A DNA stretch of 64,000 bases. Source: Alphaproteobacteria bacterium. GTDB lineage: Bacteria > Pseudomonadota > Alphaproteobacteria > Micropepsales > Micropepsaceae. The first letter of the stretch is position 1; every line of letters starts with the position of its first letter. Below, piece after piece: positions 1 to 8,011 of the stretch. The DNA is taken from contig CANJBZ010000010.1 in assembly GCA_947473475.1 (NCBI GenBank), positions 1-64,000 of the forward strand, given 5' to 3'. The notes beneath the pieces are model-generated. The model saw only the letters and a program-made list of their open reading frames with translations. It did not search any database and was not told where the DNA came from. The translations under genes and the position numbers were made by a program.

Positions 1-183
1 CATTATTTTTGCATGGACCTGCCGCACTCGGACGGCTGCTTCGTCAAGGCGTATCCCGCCGAGACGGCGGAAGCCTTCTGCGACGGCCATGTTGCGGCTT
101 TCGATTTTTTCGGCGGCGTGCCGCAATCGATTTTGTATGACAACACCCGGCTCGCGGTGGCCAAGATCGTAAAGGGCGATCGA
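1..183 (+). mobile_element. IS21-family transposase (IstA) internal fragment
   Basis: The first frame is open from base 1 and reads HYFCMDLPHSDGCF, then AYPAETAEAFCDGHV and FFGGVPQSILYDNT. This is the DDE-core region of IS21-family IstA transposases. Homology stops near KGDR (about base 180), where the C-terminal end of the oppositely oriented gene begins. The open frame runs on to 297 only by chance. No helper gene istB follows, so this is a dead fragment, although the part left of the window is unseen. Confidence 0.85.
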
Positions 184-1500
184 CTATTCATCACCCGCAC
201 CCTCGCTGACGACGTTGGAAAGGCGCTGAGCAGTTCCCAACTGGATCGCCGGACCGCCCTTACCCACAGCGGCTCCGGGCCCCTTTCCGTACATTGATCC
301 CCAACTCTTCAATCCGGCGAGGAGCTTGGAGCCAGAAATCGCCCCGTTCTCCGGGGCGTAATAGTCAAACCAGGGCAGACCGCGCCTCTCGTAGTCTTTT
401 TGAGACGGAGGTTCAGTCGGCGCCGGACCCCCAGAGATTTCAGCCCACTGCGCCGCGTCGACCAGATGAACAAAGCAGCGGCTTCCTGCCGATTGGTCCC
501 ATGCGTCGACGCCGTACGGATCTGCGTAGATTTCCTGTCGCATGCGGCCGCCGCCGCCCAAGCCCATTGACGCCATCCGCGCCGGCATGACCCTACGGAA
601 GCTCGGTACTTCCTCCGCAAGGCTCATTGAGTACATCACGTCAGAAGTATTGAAATCATGCGGGGAGAGCTTCGCGAGTTCGCCGACCTGGCTGTTCCAT
701 CGAGCAAGAAGCCCATGCAGTTCGGCTAAGATGCGATCGGGGTCGGGCACGTCACCGGTTGGGCTGACTTTCCCCGCGTCCCGAATGGTGTGTTCGATTT
801 CCGCCAAGGTGGCCGTAGCGGCCGCCGCCACCGAACGCGCCCCGTCTGAAAACTCCGAAAAGGGAGAGAGCAATTCACGAAGCCGCTCAATGCGTCGGCT
901 CCGTTCACGAGCGCGGGCCTCGGCTTCACGAGCGCGGAGAATGCCCAGGTAACGCTCTGTCTTCATCGGATAGGCAATGATCTGTAGCCCTCCGAATTCG
1001 GCCTTTCCAGTCAGCTGCTCTTCCGCTGAAAAGCCCTCGCCGAGACGCTCGGCTACGAATTGACGGATGATGCCCTTCGAAATGGCGAAGCCATCGATCC
1101 AAGGCTGCGCGGGGATGACAATGTAATCCTGTTCCTCAGCACACAAATCCGTGGACCAGGCCCCTCCCGTCAACGCGTTTACCTTGCCGGCGGCGACCTT
1201 GATCGCAAACGGGTAGGCGCCGCCGGATGACCTGCGGCTGCCGCCCTTGAAGTTAATCCACATCGCCTCCGAACGGTGCATCGGCATCATTATGCCGCCG
1301 CGGCGCAGCGTTACTTCGTCGAGACCTTCAGAGAAATCTTCGACGTGGCGAAGAGGGAAGCAGCCCAATCCAGCCGGCAGAGCATGTACGTTTTCGTCGT
1401 CCGGTATTCGCAATGTCCGCTGAAATTCCAGCTGTGCATGGGCGTCGGGATGAACATTCGGACAGCGAATGTCGAGCACGTCGTCATCAAGTGTAATCAT
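184..1500 (-). CDS. conserved hypothetical protein, 438 aa
   Basis: Long open frame with protein-like composition and no signal peptide or membrane segment. The N-terminal half (MITLDDD, CPNVHPDAHAQLEFQRTLRI, LGCFPLRHVEDF, RRGGIMMPMHRSEAMW) resembles an uncharacterised bacterial family that I know only as hypothetical. A charged, probably helical segment rich in Arg/Glu lies near residues 195-230, followed by a Gly/Pro-rich tail. I chose the ATG at 1500, about 10 bases after AGGGA; an in-frame ATG at 1527 would add nine residues. It follows a small chimeric frame by 13 bases and sits in IS debris, so its operon partner may have been lost. Function unknown. Confidence 0.7.
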   Translation of the reverse strand: MITLDDDVLDIRCPNVHPDAHAQLEFQRTLRIPDDENVHALPAGLGCFPLRHVEDFSEGLDEVTLRRGGIMMPMHRSEAMWINFKGGSRRSSGGAYPFAIKVAAGKVNALTGGAWSTDLCAEEQDYIVIPAQPWIDGFAISKGIIRQFVAERLGEGFSAEEQLTGKAEFGGLQIIAYPMKTERYLGILRAREAEARARERSRRIERLRELLSPFSEFSDGARSVAAAATATLAEIEHTIRDAGKVSPTGDVPDPDRILAELHGLLARWNSQVGELAKLSPHDFNTSDVMYSMSLAEEVPSFRRVMPARMASMGLGGGGRMRQEIYADPYGVDAWDQSAGSRCFVHLVDAAQWAEISGGPAPTEPPSQKDYERRGLPWFDYYAPENGAISGSKLLAGLKSWGSMYGKGPGAAVGKGGPAIQLGTAQRLSNVVSEGAGDE

Positions 1501-1513
1501 TGCTTTGATTTCC

Positions 1514-1674
1514 CTACCAATCGCCATCGCGGACTTCCCGCACTACCCTTAGCAACGCATCCGGCGGCGCATCGCGTAGGCCACGTATCAGCTCAGCAAA
1601 CGCCACCGGGTGGCGGCGAATATCCTTAACCACCTGCTCCGCAGGCTTCTTCGCGCTTAAGTGTTTTGGTCTCA
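1514..1674 (-). pseudogene. chimeric small ORF: IS3-family OrfA N-terminus fused to unrelated tail
   Basis: The frame starts MRPKHLSAKKPAEQ and continues VVKDIRR. This is the usual N-terminus of a group of IS3-family OrfA transposases, which would continue into a helix-turn-helix. Here the match ends at about 1612 and the frame switches to HPVAFAELIRGLRDAPPDAL and ends at a TAG at 1514. The tail may be the remnant of a gene once co-transcribed with the 438-aa protein. AAGGAA precedes the ATG. Most likely an IS3 fragment joined to host DNA by deletion; any product would be about 53 aa and not a transposase. Confidence 0.65.
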
Positions 1675-1711
1675 TCTGCGTTCCTTCGTCACTACGACGA
1701 GACCAAAACAC
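1661..1711. repeat. 13-bp perfect inverted repeat around an IS3 orfA start
   Basis: GTGTTTTGGTCTC at 1661-1673 is the exact reverse complement of 1699-1711. On the minus strand the loop holds the AAGGAA ribosome-binding site, and the ATG (1674-1672) lies at the stem base. A transcript entering from outside would fold over the translation start. Confidence 0.7.
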
Positions 1712-1751
1712 TCCTTAAATCACAACCTCAATTCTGGGCCACAGGCGCTGA

Positions 1752-1967
1752 CGGCGGACACCGTGGAATGCGGGCGTGAAGGATCGGCTGGAGAGCTATC
1801 TGCATGTAGAGGTGTGTTCCGGGCGCATTGCTGTCCAGGAGGCGCAGAAGGCCATCGCGGCGGATTGGGTGGCGGCTTATCGAATGTATCTGGGAGAGCC
1901 CCCGCTGCGGCGGCATACAAAAACCGGAGCGCCGGGGTCACCGGTACGCAAAGCCACTATGTGGTAG
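1752..1967 (+). pseudogene. C-terminal remnant of an uncharacterised protein
   Basis: After a TGA at 1749 the frame reads RRTPWNAGVKDRLESYLHVE, then VCSGRIAVQEAQKAIAADW and VAAYRMYLGEPP. This looks like the extreme C-terminus of a larger protein family (a VKDRLE...VCSG...DW...AY.RY pattern) that I cannot name with confidence. No upstream body is present, so it is a fragment. The rest of 1712-2034 shows no gene: 1968-2034 is AT-rich sequence running up to the tRNA-Phe 3' end. Confidence 0.45.
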
Positions 1968-2034
1968 CAAGCGTGGTATGGAATAGTACTTAAAACATGA
2001 ACATATTGATTTATATGTATAATTATATGTTTAA

Positions 2035-2110
2035 TGGTGCCCAGGGACGGAATTGAACCGCCGACACGCGGATTTTCAATCCGCTGCTCTACCAACTGAG
2101 CTACCTGGGC
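2035..2110 (-). tRNA. tRNA-Phe (GAA), CCA encoded
   Basis: On the minus strand the acceptor GCCCAGG (2110-2104) pairs with CCTGGGC, followed by discriminator A and encoded CCA (2037-2035). The D arm GCTCAGTTGGTAGAGC, anticodon loop TTGAAAA (anticodon GAA) and T arm GGTTCAATTCC are canonical. IS debris abuts its 3' side, the usual side for integrase attachment sites, but no second copy of the tRNA end is visible. Confidence 0.98.
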
Positions 2111-2200
2111 ACCGCTTCGGACGATGCCGAAGGCGCGCGTTTGTAGAGAAGCCTCCGGCCCCTGTCCAGCCGCGCCGGCCCTAAGCTTAAGGCATCAGCC

Positions 2201-2449
2201 TCAATGCCGCACAGGGGGGCGGCCGCCCCGCCCTGGGGGCCACGGCTCCCCCGCCTCGTCCGGCCCGCCGCCAGCTTCGCTTTCGCTCTCATCGTCCACC
2301 TCGACGGCGGGGATCGCGTAGCTGCCCGTCAGCCAGCGGCCCAAATCGGCATCGGCACAACGCTTCGAGCAAAACGGGTGGAAGACGGCAGCGCCCGCCC
2401 CTTCCGGAAGGGGGCGCTTGCAAATCGGACATTGGGGCGCGCGGGGCAT
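2201..2449 (-). CDS. yacG: DNA gyrase inhibitor YacG
   Basis: Small zinc-ribbon protein of 82 aa. It has CPICKRPL near residue 8, then CSKRCADADLGRW and LTGSYAIP, which give the four zinc cysteines and the hallmark of YacG. YacG binds GyrB and inhibits gyrase in E. coli. The C-terminal 30 residues are acidic then Gly/Pro/Arg-rich and look disordered. It lies 18 bases after the RNase G gene and ahead of tRNA-Phe, the usual alphaproteobacterial order, so it is probably the last gene of the infA-maf-rng-yacG series. Confidence 0.93.
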   Translation of the reverse strand: MPRAPQCPICKRPLPEGAGAAVFHPFCSKRCADADLGRWLTGSYAIPAVEVDDESESEAGGGPDEAGEPWPPGRGGRPPVRH

Positions 2450-2467
2450 GGAAAAAGAACGCCTGCT

Positions 2468-4015
2468 TCAGGCTGCGGTTTCGACGGAAAAGTTCTCACG
2501 CCGCTGATCGGCATGGGCCTCGACGCGATAGCGCATCACACCCCGCCGTCCGAGCGCGGTGCGGATCTCGTCGCGATGCGCATCGATCCAGCGCACCATC
2601 ACGGGCGCTGCGCGCAGCACAATTTCCTTGCCCGGCGCGGTTGCGCCCGCCCGCTCCATTTGCCGCATCATGTCGACCGCGACCGTCTCGACGGTCTTGC
2701 GCCGGCCATGGCCGTCACAGCGCCGGCAATCCTCGGTCAGGCGCTTGGCCAGGGGATCACGCACCCGCTTTCGCGTCATTTCGACCAGACCGAACTCCGA
2801 CATCCCCAATATCTGGCTGGGAACGCGGCCCTTCACGCAGGCCACATTCAACGAATCGAGAACCCGCTGAATGTTTGCGGCCTCCGCTAGATGAATGAAA
2901 TCGATCACGATCAACCCGCCGATTCCGCGCAGCCGCAATTGCCGGCCAATGGCTTCGGCAGCTTCCAGATTGATCTTCAGACTCGTCTCTTCAAGCCCGC
3001 CCGAGGCGATATAGCTGCCCGAATTCACATCGATGGCGGTCAGCGCCTCGGTGGCTTCGATGGTAATCCAGCCGCCGGACGGAAGGCCGACACGGGGCTG
3101 AGACAGCGTTGCGATCTCATCCTCAATGCCGAAGGCCTCGAACAGCGGCAAACGCCCGTCATAGGCCTGGATCTTGTCGCGCATGTCGGGCATGGCGATG
3201 GCGGCATAGGCGCGAGCCGCCACCGCGGCCTCCCTATCGTCGACCATCACACGGGCAACAGAACCGTCCACTTCGTCGCGCAAAGCGCGCTCGACCGGCC
3301 CCAAATCCATGTACAGCGTGGAGGGACTGGAGGCGCCCTTGCGGCGAGCGGCGATGTCGCTCCACGCGGCGCACAGCCGCATCGCGTCTTCCTTCAGTTC
3401 CGCCTCGCCCACACCGATCGCGGCCGTGCGAAGAATATAGCCGACACTGGGAATAAGATCGGCCAAACCCGGCTGGGCAAACGACGAGACGATAGCCGTC
3501 AGGCGCGCCCGCTCGGTCCCATCCTCGATGCGGCGGGAGAGCGCCACGCCCGGCGAATTGACGACCAGAATCAAAAGCCTCCCTGGGATGGTGATATTGG
3601 CCGAAAGCCGCACGCCCTTTTCGGCGATGGGGTCCTTGACCACCTGCACCAATATCTCATCGCCCTCGCGCACGAAGTCGGAAATGCGCAACTGCCGGTC
3701 TTCTTCCGTATACGGATCGTCCCGGAAAATCGCCGTGCGCGGACGGGCCTCGCGGGCTGCCAGAAAACCGGCCCGGTCGAGCCCGATATTGACGAAAGCG
3801 GCCTGCATCGCGGGCAGAACCCGCTGCACGCGACCCAAGATAATGTCGCCGACAATGCTGCGCGACGCCCCATTGGCCGCCCGCTCGCGCTTGCGTCCAG
3901 GGACCTCCTCGAAGCCGATGGTGCGTTCAAGCCAAAGCTGATCGAGAACCCCGTCCTCGATGACCGCAACCCGCACTTCGCCAGCCCCGGCGTTGATCAA
4001 TACGTCTTTCGGCAA
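2468..4015 (-). CDS. rng: ribonuclease E/G family protein (RNase G)
   Basis: 515-aa single-strand endoribonuclease. An N-terminal S1-like region (IILGRVQRVLPAMQAAFVNI) precedes the DNase I-like catalytic core with TAIDVNSG and VIDFIHL, which keep the two metal-binding aspartates. The zinc-link CRRCDGHGR follows near residue 430. It lacks the long disordered scaffold tail of RNase E, so RNase G is the better name. The start is TTG at 4015, preceded by GGAG; the nearest upstream ATG in frame is followed at once by a stop. Its usual neighbour maf is 2.4 kb upstream because two NHL genes on the other strand lie between, so it probably has its own promoter. Confidence 0.93.
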   Translation of the reverse strand: MPKDVLINAGAGEVRVAVIEDGVLDQLWLERTIGFEEVPGRKRERAANGASRSIVGDIILGRVQRVLPAMQAAFVNIGLDRAGFLAAREARPRTAIFRDDPYTEEDRQLRISDFVREGDEILVQVVKDPIAEKGVRLSANITIPGRLLILVVNSPGVALSRRIEDGTERARLTAIVSSFAQPGLADLIPSVGYILRTAAIGVGEAELKEDAMRLCAAWSDIAARRKGASSPSTLYMDLGPVERALRDEVDGSVARVMVDDREAAVAARAYAAIAMPDMRDKIQAYDGRLPLFEAFGIEDEIATLSQPRVGLPSGGWITIEATEALTAIDVNSGSYIASGGLEETSLKINLEAAEAIGRQLRLRGIGGLIVIDFIHLAEAANIQRVLDSLNVACVKGRVPSQILGMSEFGLVEMTRKRVRDPLAKRLTEDCRRCDGHGRRKTVETVAVDMMRQMERAGATAPGKEIVLRAAPVMVRWIDAHRDEIRTALGRRGVMRYRVEAHADQRRENFSVETAA

Positions 4016-4163
4016 AGGAAACTCCGTTTGGAGGTCAATCTAGCAGGCCCATTTGGGAATTGCTCGGGTCCCGCGTGACTTTGTTTGAATCTACAAGCCG
4101 CTAACGGTTATTATCCGGAAAATTGCGCGCCGCTTGGCCGCGCAAGGAATGGGGAGGAACTCT

Positions 4164-5258
4164 ATGCCGTACTTTACGCGCAAGTGCGCATTTGCCCTCG
4201 CGGCATTGGCGGGACTGACCGTCGGGTCATCCGCACACGCCGAAGGCCCAACCTTCAAAGTCGATCCGTTCTGGCCCAAGACGCTGCCCAACAATTGGAT
4301 CATGGGGCAGGTCGGCGGCATCACCGTCGATGCGCAGGATCATATCTGGGTGAACCAGCGTCCCCGCTCGCTGACCAAAGATGAGGCAGGCGCCGCGCAA
4401 AATCCGCCGCAGTCGAAATGCTGCGCCCCGGCGCCTTCGATCATGGAGTTCGACGGCGCGGGAACTTTCCTCAAAGGCTGGGGCGGCCCCGGTGAAGGCT
4501 ATGACTGGCCCGAGCAGGAACACGCGCTGCGGCTGGACGGCAAGGGCAACATCTTCTTCGCCGGCAACGGCGCGAAGGATCAGATGCTGCTGAAGTTCTC
4601 GACGGAGGGAAAATTCGTCAAGCAGCTCGGCAAGCTCGGCATGCCCATGGGCAGCAAGGACACCAACAGCGTCGGCCGCGTGGCGGACATATTCTTCGAC
4701 GCACCGGCGAACGAACTGTATCTCGCCGACGGCTACGGCAATCACCGGATCATGGTGATCGATGCCGACAGCTTCGCCTTCAAGCGGATGTGGGGCGCGT
4801 ATGGCAAGCCGCCCACTGATGAAAATCTGCCTATGTACAATCCGGCCGCGCAGCAATTCGCCAACCCGGTGCATTGCGTGAAGATCGCCAACGACGGCCT
4901 TGTCTACGTCTGCGACCGCTCGAACAATCGCATTCAGGTGTTCCAGAAGAACGGCGCCTTCGTGAAGGAATTCGTCTTCGACAAAGACAGCCGCCAGTCG
5001 GGCTCGACCTGGGACATGGTCTTCTGGCCCGACCGCAACAACACTTACATGCTGATCGCTGACGGCACGAACAATCTGGTGCGCATCGCGCGGCGCTCCG
5101 ACGGGCAGGTGGTAAGCACCTTCGGCACCGGCGGGCGGCAGGCCGGCCAGTTCCACTGGGTGCACGTGATGGCTGTCGATTCGAAGGGCAATCTCTATAC
5201 GGGTGAAGTCGACACCGGAAAACGCATCCAGAAATTTACGCCGAATATGGCGCCGTAA
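4164..5258 (+). CDS. secreted NHL-repeat six-bladed beta-propeller, copy 1
   Basis: 364 aa with a Sec signal peptide (cleavage after SAHA). The mature protein opens with FKVDPFWPKTLPNNWIMGQ and has several NHL blades: GGITVDAQDHIWV, LYLADGYGNHRIMVID, VYVCDRSNNRIQVF, NLYTGEVDTGKRIQKF. A Cys-Cys pair (SKCCAPAPS) and single histidines at blade starts (EHA, NHR, VHC, FHWVH) recur in copies 2 and 3. The layout resembles the lyase domain of peptidyl-alpha-hydroxyglycine amidating lyase, whose zinc is held by such histidines; that function is inference. GGGAGG sits before ATG 4164. It is followed 37 bases later by copy 2, on the strand opposite to maf and rng. Confidence 0.85.
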   Translation: MPYFTRKCAFALAALAGLTVGSSAHAEGPTFKVDPFWPKTLPNNWIMGQVGGITVDAQDHIWVNQRPRSLTKDEAGAAQNPPQSKCCAPAPSIMEFDGAGTFLKGWGGPGEGYDWPEQEHALRLDGKGNIFFAGNGAKDQMLLKFSTEGKFVKQLGKLGMPMGSKDTNSVGRVADIFFDAPANELYLADGYGNHRIMVIDADSFAFKRMWGAYGKPPTDENLPMYNPAAQQFANPVHCVKIANDGLVYVCDRSNNRIQVFQKNGAFVKEFVFDKDSRQSGSTWDMVFWPDRNNTYMLIADGTNNLVRIARRSDGQVVSTFGTGGRQAGQFHWVHVMAVDSKGNLYTGEVDTGKRIQKFTPNMAP

Positions 5259-5295
5259 TAATCCGACGAACGCTGCTGGACCGGGAGGCCACACG

Positions 5296-6381
5296 ATGAA
5301 ACTGCGCTCCACACTGATGCTGACTGTGCTTGCGTTCGCTGTCGCCGCGGCGGTTCCGGCGCGTGCCGAAGGACCGGAATACAAAGTCGATCCCTTTTGG
5401 CCCAAGCAGCTTCCGAACAATTGGATTCTGGGACAGATCGGCGGCATGACGGTCGATGCACAGGACCACATCTGGGTCTTCCAGCGGCCGCGTTCGTTGA
5501 AGGACGTCGATCTCGCCGTGAAGAAAAGCGCGAAATGCTGCCAGGCCGCGCCATCGGTCATCGAATTTGATGCCGCAGGGAATGTGGTCTCATCCTGGGG
5601 CGCGCCCGGCTATCATCCCGATTGGCCCGATGTCGAACACGGCATCATGGTCGACAAGAGCAACAATGTCTGGCTGACGGGCAGCGGCAACAAGGACGGC
5701 ACGCTTCTGAAATACACGCGCGACGGAAAGTTCCTCGCCAAATTCGGCAAGCAGGGCCCGACAGCGGGAAGCCAGGACACGACTGCGCTGAGCGGCACCG
5801 CCAGCATCGCGCTCGACGAACAGACGAACGAGCTGTTTCTGTCGGATGGCTATTTCAACCACCGCCTCATCGTGCTGGACGCCAACACGATGTCCTTCAA
5901 GCGCATGTGGGGCGCGTACGGCAAACAACCCGCCGATGCGAAACTGCCCAACTACAATCCGAAGTCCGAGCAATTCGCCAATCCTGTGCATTGCGTACGT
6001 ATCGCGAATGACGGGATGGTCTATGTCTGCGACCGCACCAACGACCGGGTACAAGTGTTCCGCAAGGACGGCACCTTCGTGAAGGACTTGGTGGTGCGTC
6101 CCGAAACCAAAGGCACTGGCTCGTCCTACGACATCGCCTTCTGGCCCGACCGCAACCAGACCTATCTGATTGTCGCCGATGGCGCGGATGGCGAAGCGGT
6201 GATCATCCGCCGCGACGACGGGAAGGAAGTCGGCTCATTCGGCCATTACGGCAAGCAGACGGGCCAATTCCACAACATCCACCAGATCGTCTCGGACTCG
6301 AAGGGCAACATCTACACCGGCGAAGTCGACGTAGGCATGCGGATACAGAAGTTCACGCCGAACATGGCGCCGGCGAAGTGA
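5296..6381 (+). CDS. secreted NHL-repeat six-bladed beta-propeller, copy 2
   Basis: 361 aa, a tandem paralogue of the preceding gene with the same opening (VDPFWPKQLPNNWILGQ), Cys-Cys pair (AKCCQAAPS), EHG, NHR, NPVHC and FHNIHQ histidines, and ending QKFTPNMAPAK. The signal peptide is LMLTVLAFAVAAAVPARA. The start at 5296 has GGGAGG upstream and follows copy 1 by 37 bases, so the two are probably co-transcribed. Both lie between maf and rng, which are normally adjacent. Role unknown; a periplasmic or secreted lyase/hydrolase is the best guess from the fold. Confidence 0.85.
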   Translation: MKLRSTLMLTVLAFAVAAAVPARAEGPEYKVDPFWPKQLPNNWILGQIGGMTVDAQDHIWVFQRPRSLKDVDLAVKKSAKCCQAAPSVIEFDAAGNVVSSWGAPGYHPDWPDVEHGIMVDKSNNVWLTGSGNKDGTLLKYTRDGKFLAKFGKQGPTAGSQDTTALSGTASIALDEQTNELFLSDGYFNHRLIVLDANTMSFKRMWGAYGKQPADAKLPNYNPKSEQFANPVHCVRIANDGMVYVCDRTNDRVQVFRKDGTFVKDLVVRPETKGTGSSYDIAFWPDRNQTYLIVADGADGEAVIIRRDDGKEVGSFGHYGKQTGQFHNIHQIVSDSKGNIYTGEVDVGMRIQKFTPNMAPAK

Positions 6382-6382
6382 C

Positions 6383-6437
6383 GGGTGAGTAGGGAGTAGA
6401 GAGTGGTGGAAGCGCCGACGCTCCTCACTGCTCACCC
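6383..6437. repeat. GTGAGTAGGGAGTAG-type palindromic element, short copy
   Basis: GGGTGAGTAGGGAGTAG at the left pairs imperfectly with CTCCTCACTGCTCACCC at the right. It lies between two convergent genes and includes the maf stop codon. A longer relative lies between groES and groEL (45364-45460). Confidence 0.75.
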
Positions 6438-7205
6438 TAACAATGCGACCGTCTCATACAGTGGCAGGCCGACAACGTTGCTGTAAGAGCCGTTGATGAA
6501 GCGCACGAAAGCTTCCGCGCGTCCCTGTATGGCGTAGCCGCCGGCTTTTCCCTCGCCCTCGCCGCACGCGATGTAAGCGGCGATTTCCTGCGGCGTAAGT
6601 TGCTTGAAGGCGACACGGGTCATGACGACGCGCGTGCGGAGCTTCGGTGAGGCCTGCGCCCCCTTCGTCGCGCTGGCGCGCGCCACTTCCCCCGTAACAA
6701 CGGGGGAAGAAAAGCGGTCCCCTTCCTCCGCAAGCGGGGGAGGAAAGGCGACAGCGACGGCGGTGATGACTTGGTGGCGGCGGCCGGACAGCAGACGAAG
6801 GCAGCGCTCCACCTCTGCGGGCGATTCCGCTTTCGGCAAAATACGCCGCCCCAGCGCCACAACGGTATCCGCGGCGAGTACAACCGCCCGACCCTCCCCT
6901 TGAGGGAGGGTAGAATTTTCGAGCGAAGCTTGAAAATTCGGGGAGGGGACGTTCGATCCCAACTCCCCTCCCCGAACCGCTTCGCGGTTCGACCCTCCCT
7001 CAAGGGGAGGGTAGATGAGCGACATAACCGCTTCCGCTTTGGCCACGGCCAAGCGCAGCGCATAGGCGCGCGGCTGTTCGCCTTTCAGCGGCGTCTCATC
7101 GACGTCGGGCGCTATAACCTGCGCAGGCACGATTCCGGCCTGCTGCAGCAGCGCCGCGCGCCGTGGGCTCGCACTGGCGAGGATCAATGGGAGGGAAGCG
7201 GCCAC
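6432..7205 (-). CDS. maf: Maf-family nucleotide pyrophosphatase with two in-frame repeat insertions
   Basis: Maf proteins hydrolyse non-canonical nucleoside triphosphates (house-cleaning). Here ILASASPRRAALLQQAG (N-terminal S-R-R motif), VDETPLKGE, LAADTVVALGRRILPK, HQVITAVAV and GYAIQGRAE are intact. The protein is 257 aa against about 190-200 for the family. The excess is two blocks: about 40 residues after AKAEAV, reading YPPLEGGSNREAVRGG and on, and about 30 after ITAVAVA, reading FPPPLAEEGDRFSSP and on. Both are encoded by palindromic repeats (6892-7011 and 6656-6748) and lie between conserved strands. The start is GTG at 7205, 16 bases after infA. Confidence 0.9.
   Translation of the reverse strand: MAASLPLILASASPRRAALLQQAGIVPAQVIAPDVDETPLKGEQPRAYALRLAVAKAEAVMSLIYPPLEGGSNREAVRGGELGSNVPSPNFQASLENSTLPQGEGRAVVLAADTVVALGRRILPKAESPAEVERCLRLLSGRRHQVITAVAVAFPPPLAEEGDRFSSPVVTGEVARASATKGAQASPKLRTRVVMTRVAFKQLTPQEIAAYIACGEGEGKAGGYAIQGRAEAFVRFINGSYSNVVGLPLYETVALLG
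6656..6748. repeat. dispersed palindromic element A, inside maf
   Basis: Starts GCGCCCCCTTCGTCGCGCTG, holds the hairpin TTCCCCCGTAACAACGGGGG, and ends with a second hairpin CCTCCGCAAGCGGGGGAGG. About 57 bases from 6656 recur essentially without change at 32404. Within maf it stays in frame and encodes about 30 residues. Confidence 0.88.
6892..7011. repeat. dispersed palindromic element B, inside maf
   Basis: A 120-bp unit whose outer 20 bases (starting CCCTCCCCTTGAGGG) are an exact inverted repeat of its last 20. Inside are further inverted pairs (AATTTTCGAGCGAAGCTTGAAAATT; GAACCGCTTCGCGGTTC). 120 bp is 40 codons, so insertion keeps the maf frame. Confidence 0.88.
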
Positions 7206-7221
7206 GGGGCGTGGCGCTCTG

Positions 7222-7440
7222 CTATTTGAAGCGATAGGTGATGCGGCCCTTGGTCAGATCGTATGGCGTCATTTCGACCAGAACCTTGTCGCCGACCAGC
7301 ACGCGGATGCGGTTCTTGCGCATTTTTCCAGCCGTGTGGGCGATAATCTCGTGCCCGTTTTCGAGCTTCACTCGAAACGTGGCGTTGGGGAGCAATTCCG
7401 AGACGATGCCGGGAAATTCGAGCAGTTCTTCTTTGGCCAT
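7222..7440 (-). CDS. infA: translation initiation factor IF-1
   Basis: 72 aa, the full IF-1 length, reading [42 protein letters not shown] and [15 protein letters not shown]-1 is an OB-fold protein that binds the 30S A site during initiation. The ATG at 7440 gives the standard N-terminus; an upstream ATG would add 21 unconserved residues. It is the first gene of the infA-maf pair and lies 75 bases after the UPF0262 gene. Confidence 0.97.
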   Translation of the reverse strand: MAKEELLEFPGIVSELLPNATFRVKLENGHEIIAHTAGKMRKNRIRVLVGDKVLVEMTPYDLTKGRITYRFK

Positions 7441-7515
7441 TCGGGTCCTTAAAGGGGATGACTTAGGCAGGCGGGAGGATGCACTTGCCCAACCGAAAAT
7501 CAAGCGCCGGCGGGC

Positions 7516-7941
7516 TTATGCCTTCAGATAAAGCGCGAAGATCAAGGTAAAAAGCCGCCGCGCGGTCTCAAAATCGGTCTCGATCTTGCCTTTGAGGCGC
7601 TCGCGCAACAGTTCCGAGCCTTCGTCGTGCACGCCGCGCCGGCCCATATCGACAGCTTCGATGCGGTGCGGAATGGGCTGGCGGATGGCTGCGTAATAGC
7701 TCTGGCAAATCTGCTGATAGTCCTTCAGCACGCGGCGGAACGGGGTCATCGACAGCAAGACGCGGCCATGCTCGCTCTCGTCGGGCAAGCGCACATCGAA
7801 GACCAGCCGCGTCTCGGCATGGGCGAGAATCACATGATAGGGCCCGCCGGGTGAGCCTTTCGGCGCGAAGTAGTTCTCGGCTATCAGATCGTAGATCGCG
7901 ACCTTCTGTTCCTGCTCGATCTCGGGCGAAATCCGTCCCAC
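7516..7941 (-). CDS. UPF0262 family protein
   Basis: 141 aa from the GTG at 7941. ISPEIEQEQKVAIYDLIAEN, LVFDVRLPDE, LSMTPFRRVLKDY and DMGRRGVHDEGSELL match the UPF0262 family of alphaproteobacteria, function unknown. Family members as I remember them have about 12 further N-terminal residues, and the in-frame sequence upstream (FRIASIKLDG) fits that. Yet from the in-frame stop at about 8023 to 7941 there is no ATG, GTG or TTG, so the real start may be a rare codon or the base sequence may hold an error. It sits between hisD and infA, its usual place. Confidence 0.88.
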   Translation of the reverse strand: MGRISPEIEQEQKVAIYDLIAENYFAPKGSPGGPYHVILAHAETRLVFDVRLPDESEHGRVLLSMTPFRRVLKDYQQICQSYYAAIRQPIPHRIEAVDMGRRGVHDEGSELLRERLKGKIETDFETARRLFTLIFALYLKA

Positions 7942-8011
7942 CCCGTCGAGCTTGATACTCGCGATCCGGAAATGTGACGTGGGTATGCGGCTGCTGATGC
8001 CTGCTACTCCG

